Source of the DNA: Bryoerythrophyllum caledonicum
Lineage: Eukaryota > Streptophyta > Bryopsida > Pottiales > Pottiaceae
NCBI GenBank assembly: GCA_963971425.1
Contig: OZ020523.1
Coordinates: 22,921,105 to 22,985,104 of the forward strand
DNA length: 64,000 nt
Direction of reading: 5' to 3'
Shown here piece by piece: positions 12,054 through 25,300 of the stretch. How positions within the stretch are numbered: position 1 is the stretch's first letter; each line of letters begins with the position of its first letter. The notes beneath the pieces are model-generated. The model searched no databases, was not told where the DNA came from, and saw nothing but the letters and a program-made list of their open reading frames with translations. The position numbers and the translations under genes are program-made.

Positions 12054-12616
12054 TGTTAAGCGGAGAACCAGGATTAGAGGACCAGGGTAGTGATTTTCAT
12101 TTTTGGAATCCGGTTGAGTTTCTGGGCTCTCCAGTGGATGAACCTGGCCAGGCGGATGATTTCCGTCCTGGACAGTGTTTCATCCACTGGGCTGGCCGGA
12201 TGAAACCTGGCCAGGCGGATGATTTCAGTCCTGACCAGTTTCATCCGCTAGTTGGATGAACCTGGGCAGCTGGATGACTTCCATCCAGCCCAGTGTTCAT
12301 CCGCCGGATGACTTCCATTAGGGTTTGGTGCACATGGAGGGGGAGCTTGGAGCTCTCTCTCTCTCTCTCTCTCACACACACTTGAAACTTGGAGTTAGAG
12401 CTTAGACACAATTAGGGTTAGAGGAGTTTAGGAGGTGTTTTGAGGTGACATTGAGTTGGAGAGGCTTTGCCATGTACAAACTATGACCTAGCCAATAAAA
12501 TCCGACGTGATTTGAGGTTTCATGAGGAGTTTTGAGCAAATCAGGGTTTCATTAGGGTTTTTAGGGTTTCTAGGATTTATGTGAAAGTGAGTTTGTAGGA
12601 CAATCTCCCTTTAACA
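12054..12616 (+). repeat. 5' LTR
   Basis: 563 bp, TGTTAA...TTAACA. It contains internal near-repeats of a 'ggatga..cctggccaggcggatgatttc' type phrase in the first 250 bases, a CT microsatellite near 12354-12373, and several TTAGGGTTT-like runs in the second half. Confidence 0.95.
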
Positions 12617-12884
12617 TTGGCGACCATGTACAAGTTCGAATCATGTGGCTCTTGCTACAAGGAGGCAACTAGGGTTTGAAGCTTTGAGATCTAGATCTAG
12701 GGTTTTGGAAGCTTGTTTGTGAAAATTTTGGTTGTTTTTGAGTTACATCCTAGGATTAGAGTGCTTCTCTATACAATGCACTACTAGGGTTTCGTGGGTT
12801 TTTGCAAAAACCCCAACATTTGTATTTTTTGAGAAAATGCGAAATTAGGGTTTCTGGAAGTCTAGGAGCCGGCAGCCAGCAGTC

Positions 12885-13344
12885 CAGGACCAGTCCCAGC
12901 CGCAGTCTAGGCCAGGTCCAGGCAGCAGCCCAGGACCAGTCCCAGCGGCAGTCCAGCCCAGGTCCAGGCAACAATTCAAGACCAGTCCCAGCTGTAGTCC
13001 AGGCCAAGTCCAGGCAGCAACCCAGGACCAGTCTCAGCCGCAGTTCAGGCCAGGTCCAGGCAGCAGCCCAGGACCAGTCCCAGCCGCAGTTCAGGCCAGG
13101 TCCAGGCAGCAACCCAGGACCAGTCCTAGGCGCAGTCCAGGCCAAGTCCAGGCAGCAACCCAAGACTAGTCCCAGCCGCAGTTCAGGCCAGGTCCAGGCA
13201 GCAGCCCAGGACCAGTCCCAACTGCAGTTCAGGCCAGGTCCAGGTAGCAACCCAGGACTAGTCCCAGCCGCACTTCAGGCCAGGTCCAAGCAGCAGTCCA
13301 GGACCAGTCCCAGCCGCAGTTCAGGCCAGGTCCATGCAACAGTC
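12885..13344 (+). repeat. Ten 46 bp tandem units in the LTR element leader
   Basis: CAGGACCAGTCCCAGC-type phrases recur at 12885, 12931, 12977, 13023, 13069, 13115, 13161, 13207, 13253 and 13299, always 46 bases apart. Because 46 is not a multiple of three, an ORF through the array cycles through three peptide registers; this explains the long Gln/Pro/Ser ORFs on both strands, which I do not call genes. Confidence 0.92.
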
Positions 13345-13483
13345 TAGCCCGCCTCGGTGCCCAGGAGCAGGAGGTCACCCGGAGCTGAAGCAGGCCGGGC
13401 AGCAGCTCATCGGGAGCCGGCAACAGCTAGCAACCAACAACAAATCTCATGCCAGCCCGAAGTCCCAAGGCGGCCATCTGATC

Positions 13484-13738
13484 ACTTCCAGTGACACCCG
13501 GCGACCCGGAGGCTTCTAGCTGCAGCCAACCCGGAGTCCCAACCCGGTCATCCGATTATTTCAAGTGACACCCGGCGACCCGGAGGCTTCCAGCTGCAGC
13601 CAGCCCGGAGTCCCAACCCGGCCATTTGATCACTTCCGGTGACACCCGGAGGGCTTCCAGCTGACGTCAACCCTGAGTCCCAACCCGGACATCCAAGCAC
13701 TTCCGGTGACACCCGGAGGGCTTCCAGCTGAAATCAAC
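13484..13738 (+). repeat. Second tandem array in the LTR element leader, ~60-75 bp units, about 3.5 copies
   Basis: The phrase 'gtgacacccgg...aggcttc(c/t)agctg' followed by 'cccaacccgg' repeats near 13490, 13566, 13638 and 13705, with later units shorter by about 12 bases. It is non-coding and specific to the element. Confidence 0.8.
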
Positions 13739-14218
13739 TCCAACGTACCACCTGGACCAGGGGACTGTTCTACTCTAGAAGGGGGATGGTGCACCCGGAC
13801 CAGGTAAGTTTCCGGAAACACATACTTCAAGTTAAAAATTAAAGATTAAAAATTATAAAAAAAAAAAAGAGAAAAAAAAAAAAAGGGAAATTTTGATGTT
13901 ACGTTTAAAGGGAAAAGTTGCAAAGGAAAATTCCAGCTACAGTATGCGGACACTACTTACTAGGCAACACCTAGACTAGAGGAATGCACTGCTAACCGGA
14001 AAGGAGGAAAGACAGTGGATGGTGGGCGGGATTGCATGACCAGGGCGGTATATCGGCACCCGGGAAGGGAGGACCACAGGAGGGACGGAGGACAAAGGAG
14101 ATCCCCGATCACTACCCGGGCACCCAGGGAAGACCGGATACTGAAGTAGCTGGCAAGACAACTCGACCTAACCAACACGGGAAGTCAGTCACCGGAAGTA
14201 GGCGACAATTCACTCAGC

Positions 14219-17200
14219 ATGGACGGTGACCAGGGAGGAGGAGGTCTAGGAGATGTAGGGAGTCAATTCCAGCAACCGTGTACAACCCGGCTAGTGTTGA
14301 AGCCGGATAAATTGGAGGTTAACACGGTCATGGGCGGACCACACATGAGCTCGGAGGCCAGCGTACACCAAGCCTCACATTCACCACACGAAAGAGAAAT
14401 GGAACTGGAGAGACCAGAATTATCCCAAATCCAACCCTGGAGACCGGACTATCCAGGAGGGCAACCTGGCGGACAACAACTCCTAGAAGGGGGGGAATTG
14501 CAGCCAATTGGCGAAGATAGAAGACAACTGGAGATACAACGAAGGGACTTTCACATAGAGAAACCCCCAGCCGTGTACCATTGGCACGAGGACCCCAATG
14601 CGGTCAGCATGAGAGTACATTTTGATGGAGTGCCTAGTCTACCTCCAACACCGAAGGAAAACCGCACACCAGCCGACTTGCTGGGTAGCCTGGAACGGAT
14701 GAGAAGGCGGCTAGAACAGGACCAGCCAAGGAGGTATGGACCGCTCATGGGGCTCCCAGCCCCTGGACACCGGGCTGCCGACCCAATTCACTTATCACCG
14801 ACAGCACTTCCATTTCCAAAGGAGTTTTTTCCGGAACCGGCCGAAGACACCCCGGAGGACTACCGGCGATATGAGGCCTGGAGAGCCCAGTCACAAGCCG
14901 AACAGGAGGCACGACACCGGAGGGCCAGAGAGGACTTATATCGTGCCCAGATGAGAGAGCTTCGGGACCCAGTCGGACGTAGCGGTGGCAAGCCACTGGC
15001 GTTCAGGCCACTGCCTAACCTAGCCGATGTTATGGGCTCCTTAAAGGATCAGGAGCAAGCGATTCGCCGGCAGGAAGCGGAGAGGCAAAGGTTGGAGGAC
15101 CAGCGCCTTGCCCTCCTTCATGCCCAATACCAGGAGCTAGAACGGAAGAAGGAGCAAGCCCGGGCTCTGCAACAAGAGTCTTACCGACTTTGGCAAGAAT
15201 CCCAGACAATGATGGAACCACCCAAGCAGCCCATTCACACCGAACTACCACCACAAGACCCGTTGGCCAGGTGGCGGAATGTCTCTGGAGAGGAATTTTA
15301 CGGAGCACCCGGATTTCCATCAAGAATACCTGGCCCTAGTGAGCGGCACACCACAGACCCGGGTGGACGACCGGCTCTAACTCCAGCCTTGGTACATAGG
15401 GCAGCGGATCCAGGTATATACCCGGGTCTGACTATCGACCGGGGGAGTACTATCCCACCATATGGACCAAGCCGAAGATCGGCAATGCCGGTGGACTATA
15501 TGGATCATCTCACGGGTGGGGTTTATCCACCGGTGGATATCCCAAGAGCTGCTCCGCCGGAAGTTGGGCACCCTGTTACCCGGGACGACGGTCGAGGTGG
15601 TCGGAGTCACTGGCTGCTTGGTGACCCTTCAGGACCACCAGCCTTGGCAGCAGACCCAGGGAGGCCACCGGAACGAACAGCCCGGAGTTTCCCGACCACA
15701 AGGGCATTGGGTCATCGAAAACCTTTACCTTATGTCCAGTATAAGGAAGGAGGTAACCCGGATGCGCACATCCAGCAATTTGAGCGCACATTGTGGCATA
15801 ATAGTGAGCGTGAGGAGCAAGTCATTATTAATCTGTTTGGCACTACCTTGATCGATAAGGTGGGAGCTTGGTATGAAACATTTCAGGAGAACCACCTGGA
15901 TTGTACTTGGGAGGAGGCCAAAGCGGCATTCCGGCGCCGATACCGGGAGTAGACCACAGATGAGGCGGTCTACCGGGAGCTGAAATCATTCAAGCAACAG
16001 GACCGGGAGAAGATCCAGGACTACTACGACCGGTTTATGACTCTAATTAAGTGTTTACAGTCAGACCCGGGCGAGGGTTTCCGGCTTACAAATTTTCGGG
16101 CTGGACTACTGGACTACATCAAGGTGCCCACAAGTGTTGTAGCGGTTAGGAATTTAACAGAGTTGGTTGATGCAGCTCTCAGATGTGAAGAAAACTCTAT
16201 AGACTCCACCGGAAAGGCAACCCGGGTAGAAGTCCGGAGAAGTGATGGAGGCAGCAAGGGGTCTGGCCCGGCCAACAAGGCACCAGCCCAGGAGGCATCC
16301 CGGAAGTATTGCAATGGATGCAAGCGGTCGGGCCACACGGACACAGAATGTTGGTTCAACTCGGCAAGCTCCCAAGGTACAGCGGAAAAGACCACTGATA
16401 GTAACACTGTCGGGGTGAACGAGGTCGTCATTAAGCCGGTCGCTGGGAACCCCCAGCCCCAATCAAGTCAGGGAAGTTACTCGAGGCCTCAACATGTACG
16501 ACCCGGAGGGAACTCATCCTGGAGAAGTAACGAGCCAGAGATTTGTTTTTTATGCAAGCAACCCGGTCATCGGCACTACAACTGCCCACATAGGCATGAA
16601 TGGGAGGCGTTTCTAGCCTCTTCAGCCAAGGCACAAGGAAAACCTGAACACCATGTGAGTAGCGTCACCATCCGGCTGCTGGAAGAGGAGGCGGCGGTGG
16701 AAATAGCCAGCCTCACCCGGGCACAGCGACTGAAGGCCGACTTGCCCCCACCTGATCAGGTAGACAAGGTACCTGAAGCTCGAACCACCTGGACACCAGA
16801 CCAGTGGGCTGCTGAAGAGCGTCTCCGGGATGACATGATCAAGACAATCCAAGATATCCAGCGAGAGGAGGCTGAAGACCGGGCTGGTTCATCGGCAGGC
16901 CTTCCGACGATCCCAGAAGAAGAAGGTGAAGCACCACTGACAGCAGACTGGGCAGAATTCCCGGACGCAGATGTACTCCAGTCTCCTCGACCGGACCCAT
17001 TGCCAGTCCCGAACACTAGCCCGGACGAAGTTCTTCAAACTGTGAGCCGGAAGATACTGGAGAGCCCGGTCACAGTGACGATCGGGCAGCTCCTACACAT
17101 GGCACCCAACCTCTCTGATTATATGAAGGCTCACCTTTTCCCGGTCACGAACCCTTCGGCAAATACAACACCAGGCACAACCGGCCCGACCCCGGACTTA

Positions 17201-20200
17201 TCAAGTCCAACCCCGGAGACCAACCCGGTGTTGACATCTTCAGTGGATGTTGACCGGAACTTGCCGGTGATGACAGTCAGGGTGGGCAATGGCACTTTGG
17301 CCAGTGTTCTCATCGACAGCGGGTCAGGAGTCAACCTGATCACCGAGGAGGAACGGAAGAGGCTGGGTCTTGGAGCAACTCAGCCGGCCCCATACCGGCT
17401 GAAGATGGCTGATCAGACCACGGTGGAACCGGTCGGGCTGATCAAGAATGTAAAAATTTACATTCATGATATTCCTTACTTGATTACCCTAACAGTCATC
17501 AACAACAAAGAAGTGAATGAAGCATATAGCATGCTTCTCGGGCGACCTTGGTTGATTGATGCGAAGGCTACCCATGACTGGGGTAACAACCTGGTGACCA
17601 TTCGGGGTGCCGGGACAGTCAAGACCATCCGGGTGAACCAGAAGATCGGGCCTCGGCCGAAGCTTCCAACAGCATTGGTGTGTTACAACTTTGCACAAGG
17701 GCTGACGGAGGAAGAAGAAGCCCGGTGGCTGGCAACTGAACCAGAGGTTCTGGCGGTGGGCACGGTGACTTTACCGCACTTCAGCTTGACACTGGAACAT
17801 GACCCATCGCCGGATCAGCAAGGCAGCCCGGTAGTGACTGGCCCATTTTCGCAAGGTCGATATGACTCTAAGGACCAGCAAGACACTCCAGCTTTAGCTC
17901 AGCCTGGAGAGTACCCGGCCCATTTTTATACTTATACTGAGGGCGATATCCGAGTCGATGAGACACCTGCCAGGGTTAAGGTGCAGTCCATGAAGGTTGC
18001 CGGCTGGAGTCTACTGGAGGCTGAGCAGCTCCGGAAGATCAATGTGGGGACACCAGAAGAGCCCAAGTATCTCCAAGTCAATGTTGACTTGACCCCGGAA
18101 CTTATGGCCCGGGCTGAAGCTTTATTCCATGCATACAAGGACGTGTTTGCATGGACATACAAGGACCTCAAAGGTATTCCACCCTCTTTGGCTGAACACC
18201 GGATTGAGTTGGAGAAAGACATCCCGCCGGCTCATCAGGTCCGGTACCGGATGAACCCCAATTACGCAAGTATTGTCAAGAATGACCTTGACAAACTTTT
18301 ACAAGCCTGGTTTATCAGCCCAGTGGAGGATGCAACCTGGCTGTCACCCATAGTCGTGGTCCCGAAGAAGAATGGGAAGCTCCGGATTTGCATCGACTTC
18401 CGGAAGCTAAATGCTGCCACGAAGAAAGACCCGTACCCGCTGCCGTTCACTGAGGAGGTCCTGGACACCGTGGCTGGCCATGATATGTATTCATTTCTGG
18501 ATGGATATTCCGGATACCACCAGATCAGGATAGCACCGGAGGACCGGTATAAGACTGCCTTCGTGACTGACTGGGGTGCCTTTGTGTGGATTGTTATGCC
18601 GTTCGGGTTGAAGAATGCACCTCCGACCTACCAGCGAGCGGTGAACAAGGCTTTCCGGGACTACATTGATGTGTTTATGAAGTTATTCTTGGATGACTTT
18701 ACCGTGTATAGTGACATAGTCACTCATCTTGAGAAGCTTCAAAAATGTTTTGAGAAATGCCGGGAGTACGGCATCAGTCTAAACCCGGAGAAGTGTGTCT
18801 TCATGGTCTTCTCTGGAATTATCCTCGGGCACATAGTGTCTAAGGCTGGGAAGTTTCCGGATCCGAAGAAGTTGGAGGCAGTCCAGCGGATGCCCAGGCC
18901 TGCCAAACCGGCGGACATCCAAGTTTTCAATGGATTTGCCCAGTTCAACAGGATTTACATTAAATCCTATGCCCACATCATGGAGCCGATCACCCGGCTC
19001 ATGCGGAAGACTGAAGAGTTTGTTTGGACTGACCAGTGCGAGGCAGCCTGGCTGGACATAAAACAACGTTACCAGGATGCGCCGATCCTGATCGCTCCCC
19101 ATTGGGACCTAGAGTTCCATATCCACACGGATGCCTCCAATATTGCAGTGGGGGCCATGTTAGCCCAGAACCCGACCGGCAAGGGTGACCAGCCTATCTC
19201 ATACGCCTCCAGATTGTTGAATTCGGCTGAGAAGAATTATACGACAACGGAGCGTGAGGCTCTAGCCATGGTGTATGCCTTAAACAAGTACCGGCATTAT
19301 TTGTTGGGTAATAAAGTGGTGTTTTATGTTGATCACATGGCTTTGATTTATTTGGTCAACAAGCCTCAAGTGTCCGGGAGGATTGCCCGGTGGTTACTCT
19401 TGTTTCAGGAATACGACTTCACGGTGGTCTACAAGCCCGGGAAGTCACACGGAGTCGCCGATGCTCTATCCCAACTACCCAATGGAGAGCCGGCCACCGG
19501 CATTGAAGACAAGACCGGCGACGCCGGGTTGTTTTATGTCCAACCAGAGTGGCTGACGGATGTAGTGTCGTATCTTCGGACTCGCACTCTACGCTCGGAG
19601 TTGACCAAGGAGGAGCAACGCAAGCTAATTCTGAAGTCGCTGCCATTCACTCTAATCTCCGGGATTCTTCACAAACGCGGCCAAGACTTAGTCCTCCGGC
19701 GAGTATTGGACCCGGGACAAGCTGACCTGATCATGAAGGAGTTACACAACGGCATTGGCGGTGGGCATTTTTCCCAGGAGATCACCGCCCGGAAAATCCT
19801 CGACGCAGGCTACTGGTGGCCGAACATACACCGGGATGTTTTTGACTACTGCCGGGCATGCGATAAGTGCCAGCGGGTCGGCGGGATGGCAAACACTGGG
19901 CTGGCTCAGTTGGTGACCAGTATGCCCGCGGAGCCGTTCATGAAATGGGGGTTGGATTTCATTGGTCCCATCAAGCCCATGGCATCCCGGTCAGGCTGCC
20001 GGTATATCCTGGTCGCCACCGACTACGCCACTAAGTGGGTGGAAGGGCGGGCATTGAAGACCAATTCCGCGGCGGTTACCGCCCGTTTTCTCTATGAGCA
20101 GATCCTGACTTGCTACGGGTGTCCGTTGACACTGGTCAGTGACCAGGGGACTCATTTCATCAATGAGACAATAGACCATCTTGTGGAGCATTTTTTGCTT

Positions 20201-22300
20201 CAACACCGGACATCCACTACATATTATCCCCAGGGTAATGGCCAGGCTGAGAGCACGAACAAGGTGATTGGCCGGCTTTTGACCAAACTTGTGAATGACC
20301 AGCGAACGGACTGGGATGAGCACCTCCCGACGGTATTGTTTTCATACCGCACGGCGTATAAGGTTTCTACCGGGCATACTCCATTCCAGTTGGTGTACGG
20401 GCTGCACCCCCTTATGCCAACGGAGTACATCGTGCCCACGAAGACAGCAACCGGCGAGACGGACTACAACCTGACCAGGGTCTTGACAGCCCGGGTAGCA
20501 GACTTGGAGCAGATGGACAGTTACCGGTCGTCAGCCCAGGACCGGGTCGGAGTGAAGCAATGGGACCGGGCGTTGTGGAGTCAGCAACACTATAAGCAAA
20601 AGGATTTTCAGCTAGGAGATCACGTGCTTTGGTATCCTAAGGGCCACAAGGATCACACCGGAAAATTTAAGAGCCGGTGGTTTGGGCCTTACCGGATACA
20701 ATACCGGTTACCCAACAACACGGCACTCCTGGTCACGATGGCTCACTTTGAGCCGAATCCCATCCTTGTCAACATCAACAAGTTGAAGCCCTACCGGTTC
20801 TATGAAAAGGACCAGCTGGTCACCATCAGCCCGAATGAGTCAACCCAAGGGCGGGTTGAGCAGCAGAAGGGGGATAGGGGAGTGGCAGGTCCGGATTGCA
20901 CGAAGGAGACCGGGAGCACCGGGGAGCAAGACCTCCAGGGCAGCCGGACTTTGGAACCCGAACAGCGCACAGCCTCCGGCGAAGTGAGTAACAACTTAAG
21001 AGAGGAGCGGGAAGTTGAAGAATCAAGTTGGGGTTTTTCCTTGGGTTGCAGCGTCGTGGAGGTGGTTTGGGAACCGGAACCGGAAACCAGCCAGAGATGG
21101 CTGGAGGCCCAGGCAACGGACCCTAGAGAGAAACTGAGCCCGGGATTGAACCCTGGTGAGGAGTATGACCAGGGAGCAGAACCTAGTCTAGGGTCCAGTC
21201 TGGAAGCAGGTCAAGACCGGGAGCTCAGCGAAGAGTGTCAAAGGCAGCAGCGGCCCATGACCAGCTTTACACCCAAACCCGAATGCGAACAGGAGCCCAA
21301 GGATAACCCGGGCACAACCCGGCAGGACCCTGGAGAGCCAGGACTGGTCCGGGAGGCTTTAGATGGCCAGGAGCAAAAAGAAAAAGAGAGAGGAAGGTTA
21401 GTGGGAAAAATGGAAAGTAGAGTGGAAAGGAGGCTGGCGGGAAAGGAGCAGCAGGGTGGCCCGCCAAAGAAAAAAGAAAAGAAAGAAAAAAGAAAAGAAG
21501 CAGCAAAGGGAAAAACTGCTGATAAAGTAGTTAAAAAAGCAAAAGCTGCGAAAAATCAAAAAGAAAAAGAAAAGATGGAAGTAGCCAAAAAAGAAAAAGA
21601 CAAGGAAAAAGAAAAGTTGCAGATTTTGGAGAAACGACAAACTGTGGATGAAAATTCTAGTTTTTCATCTACCTGGGAGGAATATCATCCTGCGGAAATG
21701 AAAACCCAACATCACCGTCGAAAAGGGTGTTCACTCTCTTTGGCAGACGTATTGAGTAAGGAGGAATGTTGCAGGAAGAAGTTTGACTACGGTGAGAACG
21801 TTTCAAATTTGGAAGATTGGGAGTGTTGCGGGGTAAACAGTGGAGAGGGAGTTTTGGAAGTGTTAGGGTTTCGGAGGTTGAGTTTTGGAGAAAAGGAGAG
21901 GGGTGTGCTGCCGACGTTGCAGGTGGGTGAGAAGTTCGCGGCACTAGAGAAGCCGATAGTCGCCGCGAACTCAGCTGAGCTCCAGCTAGTCGAAGAAGAC
22001 GGCCAGCAGCTACTGCCGACGGAATCTGCACCGGCGGAGCTTGACTTCAACAACAAGAACGCGAGCACGGACGTAGCTCAAAGGGACGATGAGCTGCAGG
22101 GTGTGAGGAAGGCGGCGAGCGGGGTCCCAATAGTGAACCGGCTGCCGACGAAGGGTGGCGAATTTCAGGGATCGCCAACAGCAACGCTGGAGAAGACCGG
22201 GGTAGAGGCAAACAAGGAGCAACAAGTGCCGGCAAGGGGGGTCACTAGGGAGCAGCAGCAGCTGCAGTCAGAAGGAGCTGCGGGAGAGCTGCGGGAGTAG
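14219..22300 (+). mobile_element. gag-pol coding region of the LTR element
   Basis: Parts in order: gag with a coiled, Arg/Glu/Gln-rich N-terminal section (~14.2-15.3 kb) and a retrotransposon gag domain (~15.7-16.2 kb); two zinc knuckles (CNGCKRSGHTDTECW near 16.31 kb, CFLCKQPGHRHYNCP near 16.54 kb); aspartic protease with IDSGSG (~17.32 kb); reverse transcriptase (~18.3-18.75 kb) with LDD in LFLDDFTVYSD; RNase H beginning HTDAS (~19.12 kb); integrase with an HHCC finger (~19.75-19.87 kb) and a DDE core (~19.93-20.25 kb); GPY/F module (~20.6-20.8 kb). A ~500-residue low-complexity extension follows, including a Lys/Glu-rich tract around 21.45-21.62 kb. This extension is unusual for the family and resembles none that I know. 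Confidence 0.9.
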
Positions 22301-22324
22301 TCGCTGGGGGGCTACGGGCTGGAG

Positions 22325-25300
22325 GTGCGGAAACTGCAGGCCGGAGCCGAGAAAAATCACCCACAGTGGAAATCGAAGGAAGCTGCGGGAGAAGGCGCGG
22401 GGGAGGGAATCGCCGAAGCACTGCACCAGTTAGAGTCGGAGACTGCTGGGGGAAAGAAAGCCGGAGGTGACGACGAGGAGCAGATTCTTGGGGTTCCGGA
22501 GGAGGTGCAGGTGATCACTCTTACGGTTGAGACACGAGGGGACGACTTTGGGTACGCCGAGAAGCTCACAGAAGGTGGGTTGGTGGGAAATAACCCGAAG
22601 CTAGAACTCGCAGCTGAGCAGTGGACAGCGGCCTGGAGGGCGACAACGAACAAGAATCCAGAGCAAGGAGAGCTCGAGATCGAGGAACCAGAGACGACGC
22701 AGTTGAAGACGCCATCGGCACCCACAGTTCTGAAGGCGGACGTCCCACCGGCGGTGAGCACAGCCGCAAATCAGGTGCGGAGACACGGCAGCGAGGTCAG
22801 GAGTATTTGGGGGGAATTCGTGGGTGTCAAGACACTAAACAAGCTTCCCCGGGGAGAGAGTCAGGCCAAGAGCAACCGGCTACGAATCGGAGAGAAGCTC
22901 CATCGGCAGGAGCGCCAGCAGCAAACGAGCACAAGCCCAAGTTCTAGCCCGACCCCCACAAGACAACAACACCAGCTGAAGTTCGCAAGGGAATCCCCGA
23001 GACAACACGAGGCCAGCCGCCACTCCACAGGTCAGCCCTTTGATTTTCCACAGATTTTATTGAGTCTTAAGGAGAGTTTTGGAGGATACACGGGCCTAGT
23101 AGAGGAGGGGACGGAATTTTCAATTCCAAATCAAATTAGGGTTCCTGGAGTTACATCGGTTGAGGAGCTCCAGAACCCTTGGCAATGTGAGTTTTTGGAA
23201 ATTAGTGCTTTTCACCAAGGTATTCAGGACCAGGGAGAGGTAGAGTACGTGACTTGCCTTGCGGAGGAGGATCAATTTGATCATTGGACTGGGCTGGGCC
23301 CGGAGGAACACTGGTCAGGTAAGCGGGCACTAACTCTCCAAGATTGGATGGGAGATTCTAACTCGGATTTTTCATCATTTGGTAGACCCAAGCCGAGGAG
23401 ATACGGGACCAGGCTTGATTTCGGACTAATGGCAACAGCTGAAGCTTCGGGGGAGACATCTCCACTCCCGGGCAATAGTCACCGAGAACGGGTGATTCAC
23501 TCACCTCAAGGAAGCCCAGTGACACCCCGGCCGGTGCCCCTGGCGATTGTTGAACCCGGGCGCGGCGCACCACCGGAGCTGGTCACACCACCCAGTGGAG
23601 CAACGGCTTCTCAGCCCGGAGGTATTATTCTACTCTCTACCACTAATGGCAGCACACCAGGTAGCGAGGCACGAAGATTTCACGTGATGCGCCACCGGCG
23701 GGTGACCCGCCAGGTTCCAGTCCAGGCCATGCAGATTCTTACACCTGAGACTGCCACACCGACAGCACCCGGGCGCCAGGCCGGTGTGACAACTCCAGGC
23801 ACTGGTGAAGATTCTTCTCCAACTAGACTTCGGTTTGCGAAGAAATATACCCGGGGAGCACGGAGACTGGCGGTAGCGGAGCCGGCGTATGGATGGACTT
23901 TCACTTCGTGGATTCAGTGGGAACCCTGGAGGCAAGCCGGAGATGACAGGTGGGCCGGTGAGGTAGGGCTGGGGGTATTATATGAATACGCTTGGCCATC
24001 ACCTCGCTTGGATTTAGTGCAAGAGTTTATTGTAGGGATCCTCCCACCAGAGACCAAGGCTGGCGGCGCTCTAGCTCCTATTCAGGCCAGGGTCAGAGGA
24101 CTGGAGGTGGCATTGTCGGCGGAAGTGATCCGGGAGGTATTTGGGTTGACCGGGACCCGGAGGCTCAAGGCATACAAGGAGGATGAGGAGCAGAGGTCTA
24201 GCATTGCACGGAGATTTTCTTTGGTTGAAGAGGATTTTCAAATGGATGGAGTTCGGGTGTCCGGGTTCCGAGAGCACTACCAGCCCCGGATCAAGGCACT
24301 TCTTGAGGTTTTGTGCCTAAAGAAGACCACCACGCACGCCAGCCTGAACCTGCTTCAATATTTGTTTGAAGCAGTGAGGTCCAGAGACGAGGTATTAGAC
24401 TGGGCACCACTGGTACTTTCTAACCTCCGCCGGGTTTTGGGTCACGCACGCAAGAACATGAAGGAGATCCCGGGCGCACAGTTGATTGAAGCTCTTCTCG
24501 AGCAATGGTTTCCAGCTGATGGCGAGCATCTCTCCACTGGAGCCGGTCCTTCCCGGGCAACTTTGGAGTCAAGTGACGACTTGGAGGTGGAGGATGGGAG
24601 TCAAGAAACTCACAAGGAGACTCCAGCCCCCACGGAGCGGATGACCAAGAGTATCTCTAGGAGTCACGGTGACTCCAAGGACCGGAGTGTGACCGGGGTG
24701 GAGACAAGACCAGGTACAACGGGGTCTACACCGATCCCTTCAGCCACCCGGGAGCGCCCCAGACCCGACCAGGACTTGGAGGTCAATCAGGAGCTTCACG
24801 GCACTGGGCAAGTACAAGCCGGAGGGCCCTTGGACACCGACCAGTCACCAGGCCCGGTCTCCACCGATGGCATGGATTCCAAGGAGAGAGGTAACTTAGA
24901 GCAAGGAGTAGTTGACTCAGGCCCGGGGCAACCCCAAGAGTCAGCTCCCGGCCAGCCCCCAGCATCGAAGAAGCGGCGGATTTATCACCCGGTCACCAGT
25001 GACGAGACCCCGCAGAAGATTTTTCGTTCCTCTGATTCCGGGCCGGGGACTCATCCGTTGGCTGGAGCTGCTAGGGATGAACGGCCGGCTAGCAACGCCA
25101 CAACCAACACTGAGCTACTCCCTGGAGAGGCTCCGAATGCCTTCTCACCACTACTGGAGACGGAAGTTACAGCCCCGGCCGACCATACCCCGGGCATCAC
25201 CAGCCGCCGGCCTTTGGACTCCCCAGGTGAATCCTCACATCCGACTTCAGACCCGGTGATGGCTGGCATGCAGACCCTGATGACAGCATTGGAGCAGAAT

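Noticed and set aside
12756-13423. Long ORFs on both strands rich in Gln/Pro/Ser or Trp/Leu
   Set aside because: They are by-products of the 46 bp tandem array in the LTR element leader.
21267-21640. Phe-rich minus-strand ORFs resembling membrane proteins
   Set aside because: They are the antisense of the Lys/Glu-rich AAG/AAA tract in the element's pol extension.
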